Numbered from the stretch's first letter, positions 32,824-46,400 are shown. The stretch is 64,000 nt of DNA from Gnetum montanum (GCA_015680685.1 MNCI01000270.1:1023874-1087873), one strand, 5' to 3'. Notes: generated by a model from the sequence alone, not told the origin. A program made the numbers and translations.

Positions 32824-35426
32824 CTAAGATGCAATTCCCACCACTAGACTTTGGGTAGTAGGGGAACTCGCATACTTCAGCACCTTGATAATGAAAGGTG
32901 CTTGAGTTGTTGTAGTGGCACATGATGTAGTCTTAAGTACGAAGGGTGCAATAGATGTTTGTGGAGAGACCTTAATGACAAAAGGGGTTGGTAGCTTGGT
33001 TGGTATTGAAGCTTCAACATCACAGGGGGGTACATGAACCACAAATGGCTCATGTTGTGATTTAACGTCATCATCAATGCTGATGGCATTAATGGTATAA
33101 CCTACACTATTAACATTCAACGGATCTTCATAGACATTCATCGATTTATTTTTAGGCCAGATAGGACTGCTCTCATCAAGGACCAACTTACCTTGATCAA
33201 TCATTTGCTGAATGTCATCTTTCAGTTCTAAGCAATAATCTTTGTCATGCCCATACAATTGATGATAATCACAAAAGCACTCTGCCCTAAAGTTCTTAGG
33301 TACCAGTGGTTCATTAGGCATAACCAAAGAGGGGTCTCAAAGGACTTCACAGTACCTCTAGTGACATTTAAGGGCCTCCTCTGACATTTTTTTGTGTTGG
33401 ATATGCCTAGCCCTCAATAATTGGTTCAAAACCTCTGATGGCTTAATTGGTAGCGAGGTATATTTCGAGCGATATTTGCACTCAAAATTTGACTAGTGCT
33501 ACTAGAGCTGGATGTTGTATTAGTCGGTGCTAGCATTTTATATGCTTTGGTGATTTTTTTACCATTGTTGGGCCTGGCTTCATTAGCCACTATGGCCACC
33601 ATGGTTGTTGTAGCTTTCCCTTTTTCCTTGTCTTTTTTTGTATGTGTGTTTTTATAAGCTATATAAGCTAGATCTTTACTAGCTTCTGCTACATCCCAAA
33701 TGCTTTTAGTTTAAGTGAATCCCTACCTAAGGGAATGTGGAGCCAAGTAATATAGTTTGGATTTGATAAAATCATTTATTACACTCTTGAAAATGACTAG
33801 TAGATGGGCCTTAGCAATTGGTTTACAAATCTCATTTAAGATAGCACTCCAATGTTGTATGAACTTTTGTACAAGCTCTAATGGTTCTTGTTTAACATTC
33901 ATAAGTGGGTCTAAAGTGACTTCTAGCTTCAAGCTATACTTGAAATGAGTCACAAACTAACTTAACAATTATTTTAATGTCAAAATAGAAGTGCATGGAA
34001 GTGCACGATACTAGTCCAAAGCCTTGCCTGTCAAGGACATGGCAAAAACACATATGATGGCATGATCCCACAACTGTAGTAATAGAGACTCAAACCTAAA
34101 AGTAACCAAATGGGTGTTCAGGTCACCCTCTCCATTATATTTTATGAACTAGGGACGTTGTACCCCAGGAGGTAGTGTAAGAGAAGGAACAACTGGGCTA
34201 ATTAGGACATCTTGGTAGAAGTCCATGACTTGGACTGTTTCAAATCTAGCTACCTTAAGCTACTTAACTTCATCAATAAGGATCTGAATAAGCTGAAAGG
34301 CTTGGTCCAAGCCTGAGGGTGTTACAGGAGATTACATGAGCTGGACTGCTTGGGGAGATATTGAAGCATCCATCATTGGAGGTGTTGTTGGTGTAACAAC
34401 CAATCCCATTGGTGGTGCTATTGGAATAGTTCCAGTTGGTGGCATTTTTTGAGTGGCCTACAGCCTAATGGGTGGTGCTATTAAGGTAGCTAACATTGGT
34501 TGTGCCGTAGGGATGGTTACTTACCCAATTGCTAGAGCAGCCCATAGCTCTGTGGTTGGTTACACCACATTTTATGCTTGATACATGTGGGGCTACACAT
34601 ATTGTGGCATCTAAGATTCTTGAACCATAGGAAAAGACATTGCTAGCCACCATGTAGTTGAGGTGGGGCCTGCTACTGAGGATAAAATGGGTATAGAAGA
34701 GGTAATAGAATTAGGACTTGTATATGGCTATGACATGGGCATGGTATGCACATAGGATAGTGTAGGCCTCACAGATGTTGGCTACAAGATTTGAATAGAT
34801 TGGGAAGGAATGATAAAGGGAAATAAGGATGAAGGCCTGACATGTTGCTGTGCTGATAGCATTTGATGACTACCCATCACCAAGGAGGGTCTAGGCTATG
34901 ATAGTGTCATGGAAGTCACAAAACAAGCAAAATATTGTGACTAGTGTGAACGAAGGACAGAAGTAGATAGGGTAGCCATGGTGTAGATTAGACCATCACT
35001 TTTAGAATAAGACTCTACCTCCTCTTACCCATCATGAAGAGGTTCACCATAGTGAGATGTTGTGTCCTATTTTCTTGACTTACTCAATTTCATAAGTTGG
35101 GCTAAAAGCCATTGGAAGGTTTCAGTAAGTGGGATAATGGTATTAGAAGTAGGAAGGAACTCCCTTCCATTTCGATGAATGATTTCAAAATTACATTTTT
35201 CCTCGAGTTTGTGATGATCCAATGGTAGGTTCACTTGGATCTTTTCACAGAGGAAGTTATACTACTCTTCTTCGCAAGGTAGACATTTAGGCTATTGTTG
35301 TTGTAGCCTAAGAGATTCTCATGGTATCTGTGTTGGGCTAGGCAGTTGCTTGGGGTCCCCCATGTGTTTAATAGAGTAGGACACCTCTAAATTCAAGGTG
35401 GTAATTGAATTGCTATTAGGATTCAT
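32824..35426 (-). pseudogene. gag: Element B gag (broken)
   Basis: Start ATG at 35,426 (MNPNSNSITTLNLEV). The N-terminal block IQVNLPLDHHKLEEKCNFE aligns with A. The capsid part near 33,950-33,720 contains THFKYSLKLEVTLDPL and NDFIKSKLYYLAPHSL. The zinc-knuckle-like motif CDYHQLYGHDKDYC (about 33,280) is the C-X2-H-GH-X4-C form of Tat gag. It is followed by DDIQQMIDQGKLVLDES. Numerous stops occur, often TAG/TAA/TGA at positions that are CAG/CAA/TGG in A. Confidence 0.83.
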
Positions 35427-35848
35427 CTTCCTTGTATAAACAAGGTGTAAGAGGGAAAGATACTGGTAAGAAATGGTCTAAAACAATACATTTTTATGCT
35501 AACCAATTGAATATGAAAGCCATAAGGAAGATAGACCACCAATGGGTATGTCTAAAAATGCTAGAAGATAAATTATTCCCACCATTATACTTGCTACGCT
35601 AAGGAGGACCCTGCTACACTAATGGGGTCACTACGCTACACAGCACACAGAAAGCTTAGCATAGTAGATAGGTTTTTGGGTTTTTTTCCTACAGGGTTTC
35701 AGAGGAACTACCTACTGGGGCTAATCTACACCAACTATACATATACAACCATAGGGGTGTCACGTCTACAGTAGCGGGTTACTAGTGACGGGGTACAAAA
35801 AGCATGCAGGACTATCCATGGAACACAGAAGAAACTTAGAGGTTTAGA
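35427..35848 (-). other. Element B leader
   Basis: Noncoding stretch between primer-binding site and gag ATG, rich in GCTACACTA-type words at 35,590-35,660. I see no further structure. Confidence 0.5.
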
Positions 35849-35865
35849 CCCTCCTTCTAGCATCA
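35849..35865 (-). promoter_or_regulatory. Primer-binding site of element B
   Basis: TGATGCTAGAAGGAGGG on the minus strand, differing from A's TGGCGCTAGAAGGAGGG by transitions only, 5 bases inside the 5' LTR end. It fixes the orientation of B. Confidence 0.8.
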
Positions 35866-35870
35866 AAAAC

Positions 35871-38021
35871 TATAACACTCAAAAACATCAGTGGCTGGAA
35901 CATTGAGAGGTTATCAGGCATACAACCTAACCCTGAGTCCATGGGAGGGTCCTGCTAGAGAAAATGGAAACAAGGTGCTCTGAATGGTCTGCTTGATTAG
36001 ATAGGGACTTATGCAGTGTTCAATAACCATTTTTGAACACTAATTTTAGAATGTAACACATGGAGGTTGGGATGAAAGAGAACGTAGCACCCCACAACAA
36101 TAGAAATGTATCAATGTATATAACTAGGATAATGAACATTAACAAATACACGATGATGTAACATATATGCTATAATAAAAAAGAGTGAGAGTTTGAGTAA
36201 AGAAATGCACTACCCCAAATCAAGGGATTTGACTTTTGATTGAATGATGAATGTGTACAACTGGTATGTGGCACTGGACAAACACATTTGGGTAATGGAA
36301 CAATATGGTCACAGCTCCTGGAATGCTGCAGATGTGGTGTTGACAAGAAAAAATGAGCTGATGGTTGCTAGGCTGAAAGCTACTACATTGTGGGTAGGTT
36401 TCATGCTTGAGTGTGGGGGTTGCTAAGAGATTTGCAATGTTATAATGCTGGGATTTTTAGCTCATCAACCTTCTGCTTGCCAATCCTCTGCAAAATCCTA
36501 CTACCAAAATCCAACCCTTAGAATTTTTTTTTTTTAGGTATTTATACAGCCAAGAGTGGGAGGAAGATGTGGTTTGAATGCCACATGTCCTAGGCCCCAT
36601 ATAGCATGAACGTGGATGTGTCATGTTGGTGTGCTATGCTCAAAATGTGGTGCTACACTGATCTGTTACACTAAATGGGACAACAATAGGAACAAAAAAT
36701 ATACCAAGCTATGACCATATTTCTTGGACTGCATGTGCCAGAATCTGAGAAACTACCATTTTTTTACAAAAAAGGCTTACATCAAATGCAAAATGGAGCC
36801 TACGCTCTAGGACTACATCTTCCCTCCTCTTTCGAGTAGGGCCAAGAATAGGGAAAACTTTGGAGATTGACAAGGGATGCAAAAAACAAAGAAAACCACT
36901 AATCTAGTCTATCAAGGAGATGATGGAGCAGAGATGACCATTGATGATGAGTTCTAGAAGTTCTAGGGATGTCCTAAGGCTTCTTCGCAAGTGTTACACT
37001 ATCTATGCTATCCAGCATAGTGATGTAGTATGAACACTGGCATACTACACTATGCTATGCTGGGTAGCATAGCAGAGTATAGCATCCCTTTTTGCCTCAA
37101 TTTTACCAAAAAACTAGAAATTCCATTCTAAGATCGAGCAAGGCAAGAAACTTCAATAATTGGCAACCATGTTTCTCATGTGAAAAGAGCCTATGAACTC
37201 CTGGTTTCATTTTTGAACACCTTTTATGCTTGATATCCTTGCTATGTTGTGTAGTGTAGTAGAACATACCACTTGATTATTCATGAATTTTGCACTACTC
37301 TACCATGGGACCTTCATCATGTTCTAGCGACAAAGTGGGATAGGCAACCCTAGAGGTTGAAGAATGGTTAGATGCATTTTTCATGCCAAAACAACTTGAA
37401 GGAGACTTTTGTTGTTGTTGGCACCTTGCTAGGCTATGTAGCATAGCACAGCGTAGCACTTAAAGTAAGATGACTTTTGTGAAAATTGCTAGATCTTCTT
37501 CATGCCATGTTGATCATACTCCAAGGATGAAGCAGGGCAAGCATCCTTGAAGACCGAATCATTACCAACTGCACCTTCTACATCTGATCTAACACTTGAG
37601 ATGGTTTCAACACCACATGGCCTACTACGTTGTGTAGTGTAGTGTAGCATAGTAGGTCCCATAAATAGAAAACTTGCAAAACTATTTGGTCCACCCTAAA
37701 CACTTTTGACAACTCCTAGCTTGGCAATTGGGTAGACTGACAACTAGGACATGTATTGAGTTGGACAAGCTAGAGAGTGTAGCAAGCTTGACAGCCTAGG
37801 AGATAGAAAATTTGCCAAATTGTATGGTCCACCCTCATTGCCCCATTTGTGCAAACTAGTTTTGCAACTAGATGCTACGCTGATTGTGCTGAAGAGCATA
37901 GCAGACACACCCAAACACAACTTTTTACCTATTAGGACTTCCAGGGTGTCAAGCTATTTGCACAGCCTAGCGTGACACCACACCTAAAGAATCATGAAAG
38001 CCCAAAATTGATGGTGTTTTA
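35871..38021 (-). repeat. Element B 5' LTR
   Basis: On the plus strand it runs from TATAACACTC to GATGGTGTTTTA. It is uninterrupted (2,151 bp) and is the template that shows the left LTR to be split. TATA box at 36,539-36,546 (minus). A 13-T run sits at about 36,525, where the left LTR has GTTGTTTGTTGGGG. GTGGG follows at 38,022. Confidence 0.92.
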
Positions 38022-38555
38022 GTGGGAAAATGAGACCCAGAGCACATCACACTGGTAGAGAGGAAAAGGTGCACATCACGACCCACTACAGCCCCATTGT
38101 AGCCATACAGAACACTGCACAATACATTGTAGAAACCAACCTAGTAGACACGATTCATCATAGCAAGTTTCAAACTTCATGACCTGACATCACCGAGACT
38201 ATAACTGTGTTTCCACTTTGCCTATTGTACATTATGTACCTTCTAAGACCTTTTTGAAGTTAATTACACTCCTATTTGGGGTGGTGTTCCATTTCTGTCT
38301 CCCATTTTAAGCATTTTTTTTTTTTGCATCTTTCTGCACTTTTTCATGTGTCATCATGTTGTACTATGTATTTTTTGCATTTGCATTTCAGCTAACGACA
38401 CCACCCCTCAGTTGTATCCACTACCCCAATTACAACTGGCAAAGTTCCTATTCAATCAACAAGACCATTTAGGGTGCTCCACCTCCATTTCCAGTAAGGC
38501 CTTCATGCAAATGACCCCTCAATGATTCTAGCCACTGATGTTTTCGGTTGTTATA
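38022..38555 (+). repeat. Target duplication copy and right part of element C LTR
   Basis: GTGGG (38,022-38,026) is the right target duplication of B. From 38,027 the sequence continues the plus-strand LTR begun at 1,170. TTTGGGGTGGTG at ~38,277 matches element F at 55,418. The end CTGATGTTTTCGGTTGTTATA matches the end of A's LTR (CCGACGTTTTCGGTCGCTACA). Confidence 0.8.
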
Positions 38556-39050
38556 GAAGGAACCTCAAATTTCTAGAACAAGGAAAACCATAGAGTTTAT
38601 TCAATGGGTGAATGAGGTGGACTCACTACCTATTCTATGAAAAATAAACCATGTCATATATTAGAATTCAAAAATATAAACTAAACATTGAAAATCACAA
38701 CATTAAGCACAAACCATCATTAGTAAATAGTAATAGTGGCACTATGTCATGTGGCAATAAAGTAATTTTATTAGTAAACATAAGGAAATATCACATTTTG
38801 AATAAAACAAAACAAAGTAAAATATATAAGAAAGTGTAAAATAATCAAGAAAGGTTCAAAAGTACTAAGAATGGTGTAAAATTAGAAAAATTTGAACATA
38901 AAAAATTTTTAAAATAAATAACTTGTAAAATTAGAAAAATGTGGAAAACAAAAAAAGTAGAAAAACTAAGAAGCCATATGGATTGTTGAAATGGATGGCC
39001 ATCTCCCCCATCACTAAGTTGGAACGAGGAGATCCAAAAAATGGAACGTG
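38556..39050. other. AT-rich stretch, no gene seen
   Basis: A-rich on the plus strand from 38,640 on (runs such as AAAATAATCAAGAAAGG). It is probably the 3' untranslated part of element D, into which C may have inserted. No LTR of D is found here. Confidence 0.4.
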
Positions 39051-40537
39051 ATTGTCCATTCATCGAGGTGGTAGTTGCACCAACCTATCTTGGTTCAAGG
39101 AAAGGCTTTACTTGTTGGATGTTGACCAAATACTTTTTATTTGGGCTTTTAGGTTTGTAAATTATCATGGCCCCAAAGGAAAAGGTTTGATCAATTATAT
39201 AAGGTTCCTTCCACAAAATTTGGAAATTTTCCTTTTGAGGTACATGTGTGGGGTTCTAATAGAGGACCTTATCTCCTAGTTAAAGTTTTACTTTTCTTAT
39301 TTTGAGGTCATGACATTACTCACTTAATGCCTTGTGTACCTAATTTAAAGATAGGATGACTAATCGATTTTCATCTAGCACATTTAGGTTGATTAATCTT
39401 TCTTTCTATGCTAAACTTAGGTCAAGATTCAGATCATAGGCTGTTGAGAGTATACGGAGCTCAGATTGAATCAAGAGCAATGGAAGTTTGCTATACACCA
39501 ACTTGTAGGGAGAATAACCAATAGGAAGTTTCTATGTTGAACGATAAGCCTAGAGGGCATCATTAAGTTTTGTACTCCAATCTTTCCTATATTTTCTAAT
39601 GGTTCATGTTAGTATTTTTGTGATCTCCTAGCTAGTTACCTCAACTTAACCGTTGGCTTAGGGGTGGTAGGATGTTGATTTATGTTCAACCCCCAAGCAT
39701 TGCATCAACTTTCTAAAAGTGGAACCTGAGAAATGAGTTCCATTATCAAAAATTAGTGAACATGGTATCCCAAACCTATTTACAATATTTTATTGTATAA
39801 ATCTAGCGGTAGTGGATGATGTACAATTAGTGATGGCTACTGCTTCTACCCATTTTGTGCAATAGTTGATTGCTACGATAATATATGTCGTTTCGTTGGA
39901 CATGGTTGTGTGGGACCCATGAAGTCAACACCCCATATGTCAAAAGGCTATAGTGGTTGAATCCACTATTAAGGACCTTCCATGAAAGTGGTCATCCTTC
40001 CATCTCATTGACAATGTTCACAAGACTTGATGAACTAGTGGGCATCCCTAAAGATTATAGGCCAATAGTATCTGGCATCAGGATTTTTATGGTTGTGCAT
40101 CTTGCATAGTAGCCTCTACAAGGCCCTTCATGAGCATCTTGAAGAACACATAGTTAATCTTTGTCAGGGACACACCAATGAATCAGGCCATCATCACACA
40201 CATTGTAGAGGTGTCTATTGATTTCCATGAAATATTTGACTTGATGAAGAAATTGTTGCCTCTTTCTAAAGTCAAGATCTTGTGAAACCTCCTAAGTGAG
40301 AAGATAAGTGAGGATGCTATTGCTCACTTATTTTGTTATTTTTGCGAAACCTCCTAAGTCAAGATTTTGTTATTTTTGCATGCATTTGTTCACTTATTAC
40401 TCCTATAAAGAGGAGTTTGTTTGAAAATTGGTTAGAGAGTGGGCTCTCCTCCTCTTTATTATCCCATCTTAAGAGAACAATGTGTTTAGTGACCACATCT
40501 CAGTCCTTTTTCAATCTACCATTATGAGGTTGAATTC
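39051..40537 (-). pseudogene. pol: Element D integrase (Athila-like, broken)
   Basis: The DDE integrase core is readable through stops: GVDFMGPTQP near 39,925 (first Asp), YCTKWVEAVAITN, IFDNGTHFSGS near 39,755 (second Asp intact), and a VEVT block carrying Glu near 39,640. LWAYRS and PIGYSPYKLVY follow. The C-terminal domain is decayed and ends near 39,050; no chromodomain is seen. The motifs and neighbour order fit the Athila branch. Confidence 0.75.
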
Positions 40538-41760
40538 CTACAAGATCGCAAGCCACCTTATGACATGAGGGCTCACCATTGGCTTGTTCATAAGGAAGAA
40601 AATTACACTATGGTTTGTGTGCACAAATACTTTGTAGCTAAGTACATAGTGCCTGAACTTTTCCAAAGTGTACACCACTATCATTAGTTCTTTCTCCATG
40701 GTGGTGTAATTTAATTGTGCACCCACAATGCTTCGACTCATGCAGTGGATGTAGTATGGGTATTTCTTATTATCCATCTACATGAGCACTACTCCCAAGA
40801 CATAGTTAGATGCATCCATCATGATGTGGAAGGGTATAGACTAGTCTGGTGGTCATAGGATTGGTGTTTCTACAAGTTTCTCTTTTAACTGTTGGAATGT
40901 ATGTTCACATTCCTTATTCCAGATCAAAGGTGCATCTTTCTTTATAAGCTCTACAAATAGTTTTGCGATTTTATAGAAATTCTCTATAAATCTTCAATAG
41001 TAGCCAGTGTGTCCAAGGAATGACCAAACATCTTTAACTATTTCTATTTGGCATGTTATTCTTTGGATGACCCTTATCTTTTCTGGATCCACCCCAATCC
41101 CTTTTTGCAAAATTTGGTGTCATAGCACAATGCCTTCTTGGACCATGAGATGACTCTTTTGCTAGTTGAGCCACAAGTTTGTTTTAACACATCTCTTTAA
41201 CACTTGCTCAAGGTGGTCCAAGGCTTTCTCAAATGTAGCTCCAGAGGTGAAAAATTCATCCATGAAGATTTCCACACAACTACCAATCTACTATTTTAAA
41301 ATACTAAAGACCAAGCATTGAAATTTTGTAAGGGCATTGCATAGTCCAAATGGCATCTTACAATATGCAAAAGTCCCCCAAGGACTCATGAATGTTATCT
41401 TGGCCTAATCTTCTGGTGCAATTTGAATTTGGTTATAGCCACTATAACCATCCAAGAAGCTATAATAATAATGCCCAAATATGGTGTCCAATTCTTGATC
41501 CACAAATGACAGTGTAAAATGATCTTTACATGTTTCCGTATTCAATAGCCTAAATTTAATGAAAACCTGCCATTTTCCATCCTTCTTTGACACAATTATG
41601 AGTGGGCTAACCCACTCACTATCCATGATTGGGCACATGAACCCTACCATGAGGAGTTGTTCGGTTTCCTCTTTGACAATCTGCTTCTACTTAGGTTTCA
41701 ATCACCTTTGCAACTACCCTCTAAGCTTCATGGCTAGGTTGGTGTAAATGTGATGTTGGC
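40538..41760 (-). pseudogene. pol: Element D reverse transcriptase and RNase H (broken)
   Basis: RT begins near ICPISDS-like CPIMDSEWVSPLIIVSKKDG (about 41,640), then SFLDGYSGYNQIQIAPED (about 41,410) and PFGLCNA, with FMDEF at the catalytic motif where FMDDF is expected (second Asp to Glu). RNase H at 40,777-40,538 reads GAQLNYTTMEKELMIVVYTL and VFVHTNHSVIFFL. Only one RNase H is present, unlike elements B and E. Several stops and frameshifts. Confidence 0.82.
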
Positions 41761-44700
41761 ATACCCTTGGATCAATTCTAGTTAGCTTGGGATACAATTA
41801 AGCAAAGGCTATTGGCCATTTGTTAACTACCTTTAACAACTTTTTTTTTATTTGGGAGCAAGTTTGGCATTAATTATGACCAGTTTACCATTGTTTAAAA
41901 ATGCATATTCCATGCTAGTTGGTAAAGTGTTTAGCTGTAGGGGCTCTTGCTTGAAGTTATCAAGAATTTCAAACTGTCTCCAATAGGTATCATCATCTTC
42001 ATCTAAGAGTTTGAAATGAAGTTATTTAATTTTGTCCATGCCTTCAACATGAGCATATGTTAGGATCTTAGCTGGTTCCATGCATAATGTGCTACTATCT
42101 AAGTTAGCTATCAGCCACTAGCAACCCTTCTACTTTGTGGCTATTGTGTACAGACACTTTTGAATACTGATTTCTTATGCACACTAATTGCATGCTTTAA
42201 TGTATGTACTTTTGATGGATCAAATCTTTTACATGCAATTGCACTTGTTATCACTATACATGATGCATGGAATACACTTCTTCTTAATCTTACCTAATTC
42301 ATTTTCTTTGGAGATTTCTAGAGATAGGTCCCTTATGCCCATACATGTGTTGACTGTGCTTAACCAAGCTCTTCTCATAATGATGGGGAAGTTACTTTTG
42401 CAGTTTTCAACCCTGATCACTAGAAAATTAGTAACATAAGACCACCCACAAACTATGGTCATAATGTCTACTAATCTAAGAGGGATAGTAATTGACTGAT
42501 ATGTCAATTCTAGATGGATGTTTCTCTTCTTGAGAGGTGATAGGTTCTAAGCCTTGTACATGTCATGGAAAATGAGATTAACTCTGAAACCAAAGTCAAG
42601 AAGAGCCTTGCATGGATCATGTCCAATAATCTGAAGGTAAATAAGTGGACTTCCTAAGTCAAAGTTTTTCATGGAAAGATTACTAGCCTTAATCCAGTTA
42701 GAAATAGTGTGAGTTAGCATCATAGTGCAAATCCAAGGTAGCACTTCGTTTGAAGGGCATTCAAAGGTATTTGATGCAAAGGATGAGGGTATTGGAGATG
42801 TAGCATGATCAGCTACACTAAGTTTTGAGGGTTGGAGAGGATTGTTAGGTCAGAAGAAGGGTATTTTTCTAGATCAATTATCCAAACCACTTGGCTACAA
42901 ATCTAGTTATGAATTTACAACCCTCATAGCATTTCATTGTTACAACTGTGGAGGAATATCACCCTACATGGATGGAGTAGAAGGTAACTAGGTTGAAGGT
43001 GGAAGTGTGTGTGCAAACAGATACAGAGGATGGTATGGATATGGGTCCTCCCCATGAGTAGATGGTGAATGTGTTTAGTGGTACTCCAGAGGATAATAGT
43101 GATGCTGAAATGAGGTATGACTTGTAGAACTTCTTGGAGAGATAGGTTGCTAAACATAGTACCTGTATGGATCTGGTTTCCTATAATGGTACTGCTACCT
43201 TGGTGGTGGCATTCCCCATAATTTTGATTGGTACCACTATTTGTACTATTCATAAGGCTGTGAAGGAGCTCCACTTGGGTAGTAAGCTTGTTGTCATTGG
43301 TGGAACTACCTTGGATTACCTTGAGGATAAGGTAATTGTCTAGGTACTTACCTATGTGCTAGTCAATGATTTAATGCGTACATCCCAGACTCTTGTAAAT
43401 GTGACACCATAGGGTAACATCCCTTTGGATGTTCGTATTAATAGATGTCACAATTAGTTTCTTCATCAAAGTTGATTTCCACAACTTCCTCTACTACAGC
43501 AGCTTTTCCCTTACCTCTTTGGTAGGCATGTTTAGCTTCTTTTCATTTTCAACGGTTATGATCACTATTTTTCTCTTTGGATTCTTTGGTGATCTTCATA
43601 GTGGTTTGAAATTTTTCTTCCAAAGAGTCCCATAACTTATCAACCTTTGTCGAAATGTCAAAAATTAATTTTTAGATGGGCAACGTTTTCTTGTTCACCA
43701 CTTCATTGAAAAGTGACTCCTCCTCATTACAAAATCAAACCTCCCATTTTCTAATGGAAGGGTCCCTATTATACTCTTTTTCACTTTCCCTTTTTCATAA
43801 CTCACCTTCTTCTTTTGCTACCTACTCAATTAGCCTTTGGATTTGATGTGCTCTTAGTTTAGATAATTTTCCTTGAGCATACACCACAAGGGTTCTTCTA
43901 GTTTCTGCTTTGATCCCATCTATGATGTGGTAAAGTTGTTTCCTCTAAGAATAACCATGGTCAAGTTATTGATGTAAGAGTAGATAGTATTTACCCATGG
44001 TGGTATCCAAGGGTTCATGTGTTCCCTATTTTCAACCTTGGATTTTCCTTCTTAGATGAGACACTCTAGAGTACATTTGGTATTTATCATTAAATAGCTC
44101 TAACATGGTACTCCATTGGTGAATAAATTCTAGCTCCAAAAATCAATACCAACTTTTAGCTTCTTTGATGAGTGTCCTGGGGAAACGCTTGAGTTCCTAA
44201 CATTCATTTTCTATGTTTTGTAAGGCACAAGCATCATGGAAAGCTTGTAGATGTGTCTATGGATTAGAATTGTATCCCCCCTCAAATCTTGAGATATTGT
44301 TCACGTATAAGTGCTTGATTTCACTACCTTTCATATGCCTAGTTGGAATTCTAATTGCCTCTACAATGTTGAGCATACTTCAAGTCGATAATAGAGATTC
44401 ATCATCATCACTACGTTGATGACACCGATGATGGTTTCAAGCACCCCTTCATTCTTGGTGACCTTTTTAGTCATTGTTATCTCATTGATCACTTTCATCA
44501 TGATTATTTTGATGGTAGCTTCTATGAGAACCATCAGATGAAGAGGAATGTATAGAATTGGATGAAGAGGAATGTATAGAATTGGATGAAGAGGAAGGTG
44601 GACCACCATCGCCACTGCGGTGTCCACCATCACTTTTTTACTTATTACAATCAACATCCTTAGATTCCTTGCCATTGTGATGCTTACCCAAGTCCCTACC

Positions 44701-45204
44701 TTGGCTGTCATTTTTTTCTAAACCAAGTTTATGAATAGTGGAGCGAAGGTTTAGGGTCACACCCTCATCACCAGTAATAAGGGGTGGATAATCTTCATGT
44801 TGAGAAATTTCAAAGGAAGGATCCTCATTGTCATCTTGATCTAGTAGGAATAAGGGAATAGTGAAATGTTTCACCTTCATAGCCTCATGGAGCTTCTCAT
44901 GATGTCAATCTCTCTTGCGTTGTGTTTTAGAGGGATAGTAGTTCCTAGTATCATAACCATTCACAACATATTCTTCATGAAGATCTACGATGTCCAACTT
45001 CTTAAGGGTTTGAAAAAACATCCTACGCACATATTGATTGGGGGGCAAGACGATGTTGCCCTCCATATCATGCCATCAAATCTATTCATCTTGATGTAGG
45101 ATGAAGGTGAAGTCTAATACATACTTATCCAGATGAGTATATACCACTTTGCACTCCTGTGGGATCAACGGTTTGACATCTTCACATTTGTAAGAAGAAG
45201 ACAT
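41761..45204 (-). pseudogene. gag: Element D gag and protease (broken)
   Basis: ATG at 45,204 opens MSSSYKCEDVKPLIPQECKV but stops soon after. Gag-like fragments follow to ~42,900. A serine-rich patch (SSSSNSIH repeated) comes from a 24-bp tandem repeat at 44,536-44,601. The protease remnant is 42,744-42,547: PLIYLQIIGHDPCKALLDFG with ALLDFG at the active-site position (Asp-Phe-Gly instead of Asp-Leu/Ser-Gly). The linker to RT is decayed. Confidence 0.65.
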
Positions 45205-45340
45205 TTTGTAAAAGAAAAAAAAATTATCAATGTGCTTTTATAATTCTATGTATAGCAGGAATGATATTAACCTTGAGGTTTATACAAAAATATTAATGGT
45301 ATTCACTTAAACCTAAATAGCACACATTTCAACAAACAAA

Positions 45341-45360
45341 GTCCCCAGCAACAATGCCAA
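45341..45360 (-). promoter_or_regulatory. Primer-binding site of element D
   Basis: TTGGCATTGTTGCTGGGGAC on the minus strand. It resembles the TTGGCGCCGTTGCCGGGGA site of Athila elements (tRNA-Asp type), changed by CpG decay. It confirms the minus orientation and puts the 5' LTR to its right. Confidence 0.75.
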
Positions 45361-45363
45361 TTA

Positions 45364-46400
45364 TGAGTGGCAAGGTACCCCTATGCCCAACCATACGAAT
45401 CACAAAGAATTCGTGTGTGATTTGGTCAAATTCTATGGACTTTGTAGTTTCTAGTGCACTAGAATTCTAGGAAGTGAATCTTTGCCTTAAGATTAATGAT
45501 TATCTTTCTAAATACACTTGTGATGTACACTGGTATGGTTAAGTGTAATTGAGGCATTTTCTTTTTATCATTTTATATTTTATGGTCTGGTATTCAAAGG
45601 GAGATAAAAGTGATTGGATTAACTAATTTAAATTAACTACTTAACTAGTGTCTAACTGGTCCTAACATAAGCATCTAGTCCCACTTTCTACACACATCTT
45701 GAACCCCCATATCCACTACTAGGTGACTAAGCACTATGCTATTAAATGTACCAAGCGATAATGCAACTGGGATTACCATGTGAATACATGTTATGCTTGA
45801 ATTGGTCATACTTATGTGTTTAATCTATCTTGCTTAATTGCTTCATTAACTTAATTATTGGAAACATTTAATAAATAATTGAAAGCTTTGAATAAATAAT
45901 TGAAAACATTAAATACATAAACAAAATATTTAATCTATCCAAAGTGTTGCAAGGTTTATTAGAAAGCTCATCTTTATTATCACATACATTGTCATGCTTA
46001 GGTACAACAATGCTTAAATAAAGATCCATACACTCAGTGACTCCTACTGCAAGCACTTGGGAGAAAAATTCTAACTTTTAAATGAACAAACTATAATAGC
46101 TTCACTGCTACTAAAATCTCTATTTCCATAAATGTGGCTAGTAGACACATATTTATAGCCAAAAAAAACACTATGTCAATGGGGCCTTATCAACACATGA
46201 TACGATGCGTCGATGAGGCCTCGTTGACACAGCCAACCAAACTACAGCTCATTAATGTGCATAACACGTTATTTTTAGAAAAGGAAAAATGTATGTTACA
46301 TAATACGTAACATATGTAATATATATATTATGAATATATCTTTTTCCAATATTTTTGCAAAATCACTTCCCATTACGTTTTTCCAAAAAAAAAATGTTTT
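45364..46400 (-). repeat. Element D 5' LTR (right end uncertain)
   Basis: On the plus strand it begins TGAGTGGCAAGG just outside the primer-binding site. A minus-strand TATA box (GGCTATAAAT, 46,151-46,157) fits an LTR promoter. The U3 end is not fixed because no second copy is in the window; 46,400 is a rough limit. Confidence 0.55.

Larger units (their letters stand above)
1901..38021 (-). mobile_element. Element B: Tat-lineage Ty3/gypsy element, minus strand, split by element A
   Basis: Read on the minus strand the order is: 5' LTR (38,021-35,871), primer-binding site, gag, protease, tandem array, antisense gene, tandem array, RT, RNase H, second RNase H, integrase, tandem array, 3' UTR, polypurine tract, 3' LTR. 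The 3' LTR is cut into two parts (20,462-20,323 and 3,942-1,901) by element A. Without A the element is about 19.7 kb. It is flanked by the 5-bp duplication GTGGG. The second RNase H and the lack of a chromodomain place it in the Tat lineage. Stop codons and frameshifts break every sense frame, so it is no longer autonomous. Confidence 0.9.

Noticed and set aside
38556-38580. Primer-binding site after element C's LTR (TATAGAAGGAACC)
   Set aside because: Only a weak match to the GGCGCTAGAAGGAGGG site and no gag follows; the flank is more likely the DNA C inserted into.
42188-42439. Plus-strand 83-codon frame
   Set aside because: Shadow of the minus-strand protease/linker region of element D.
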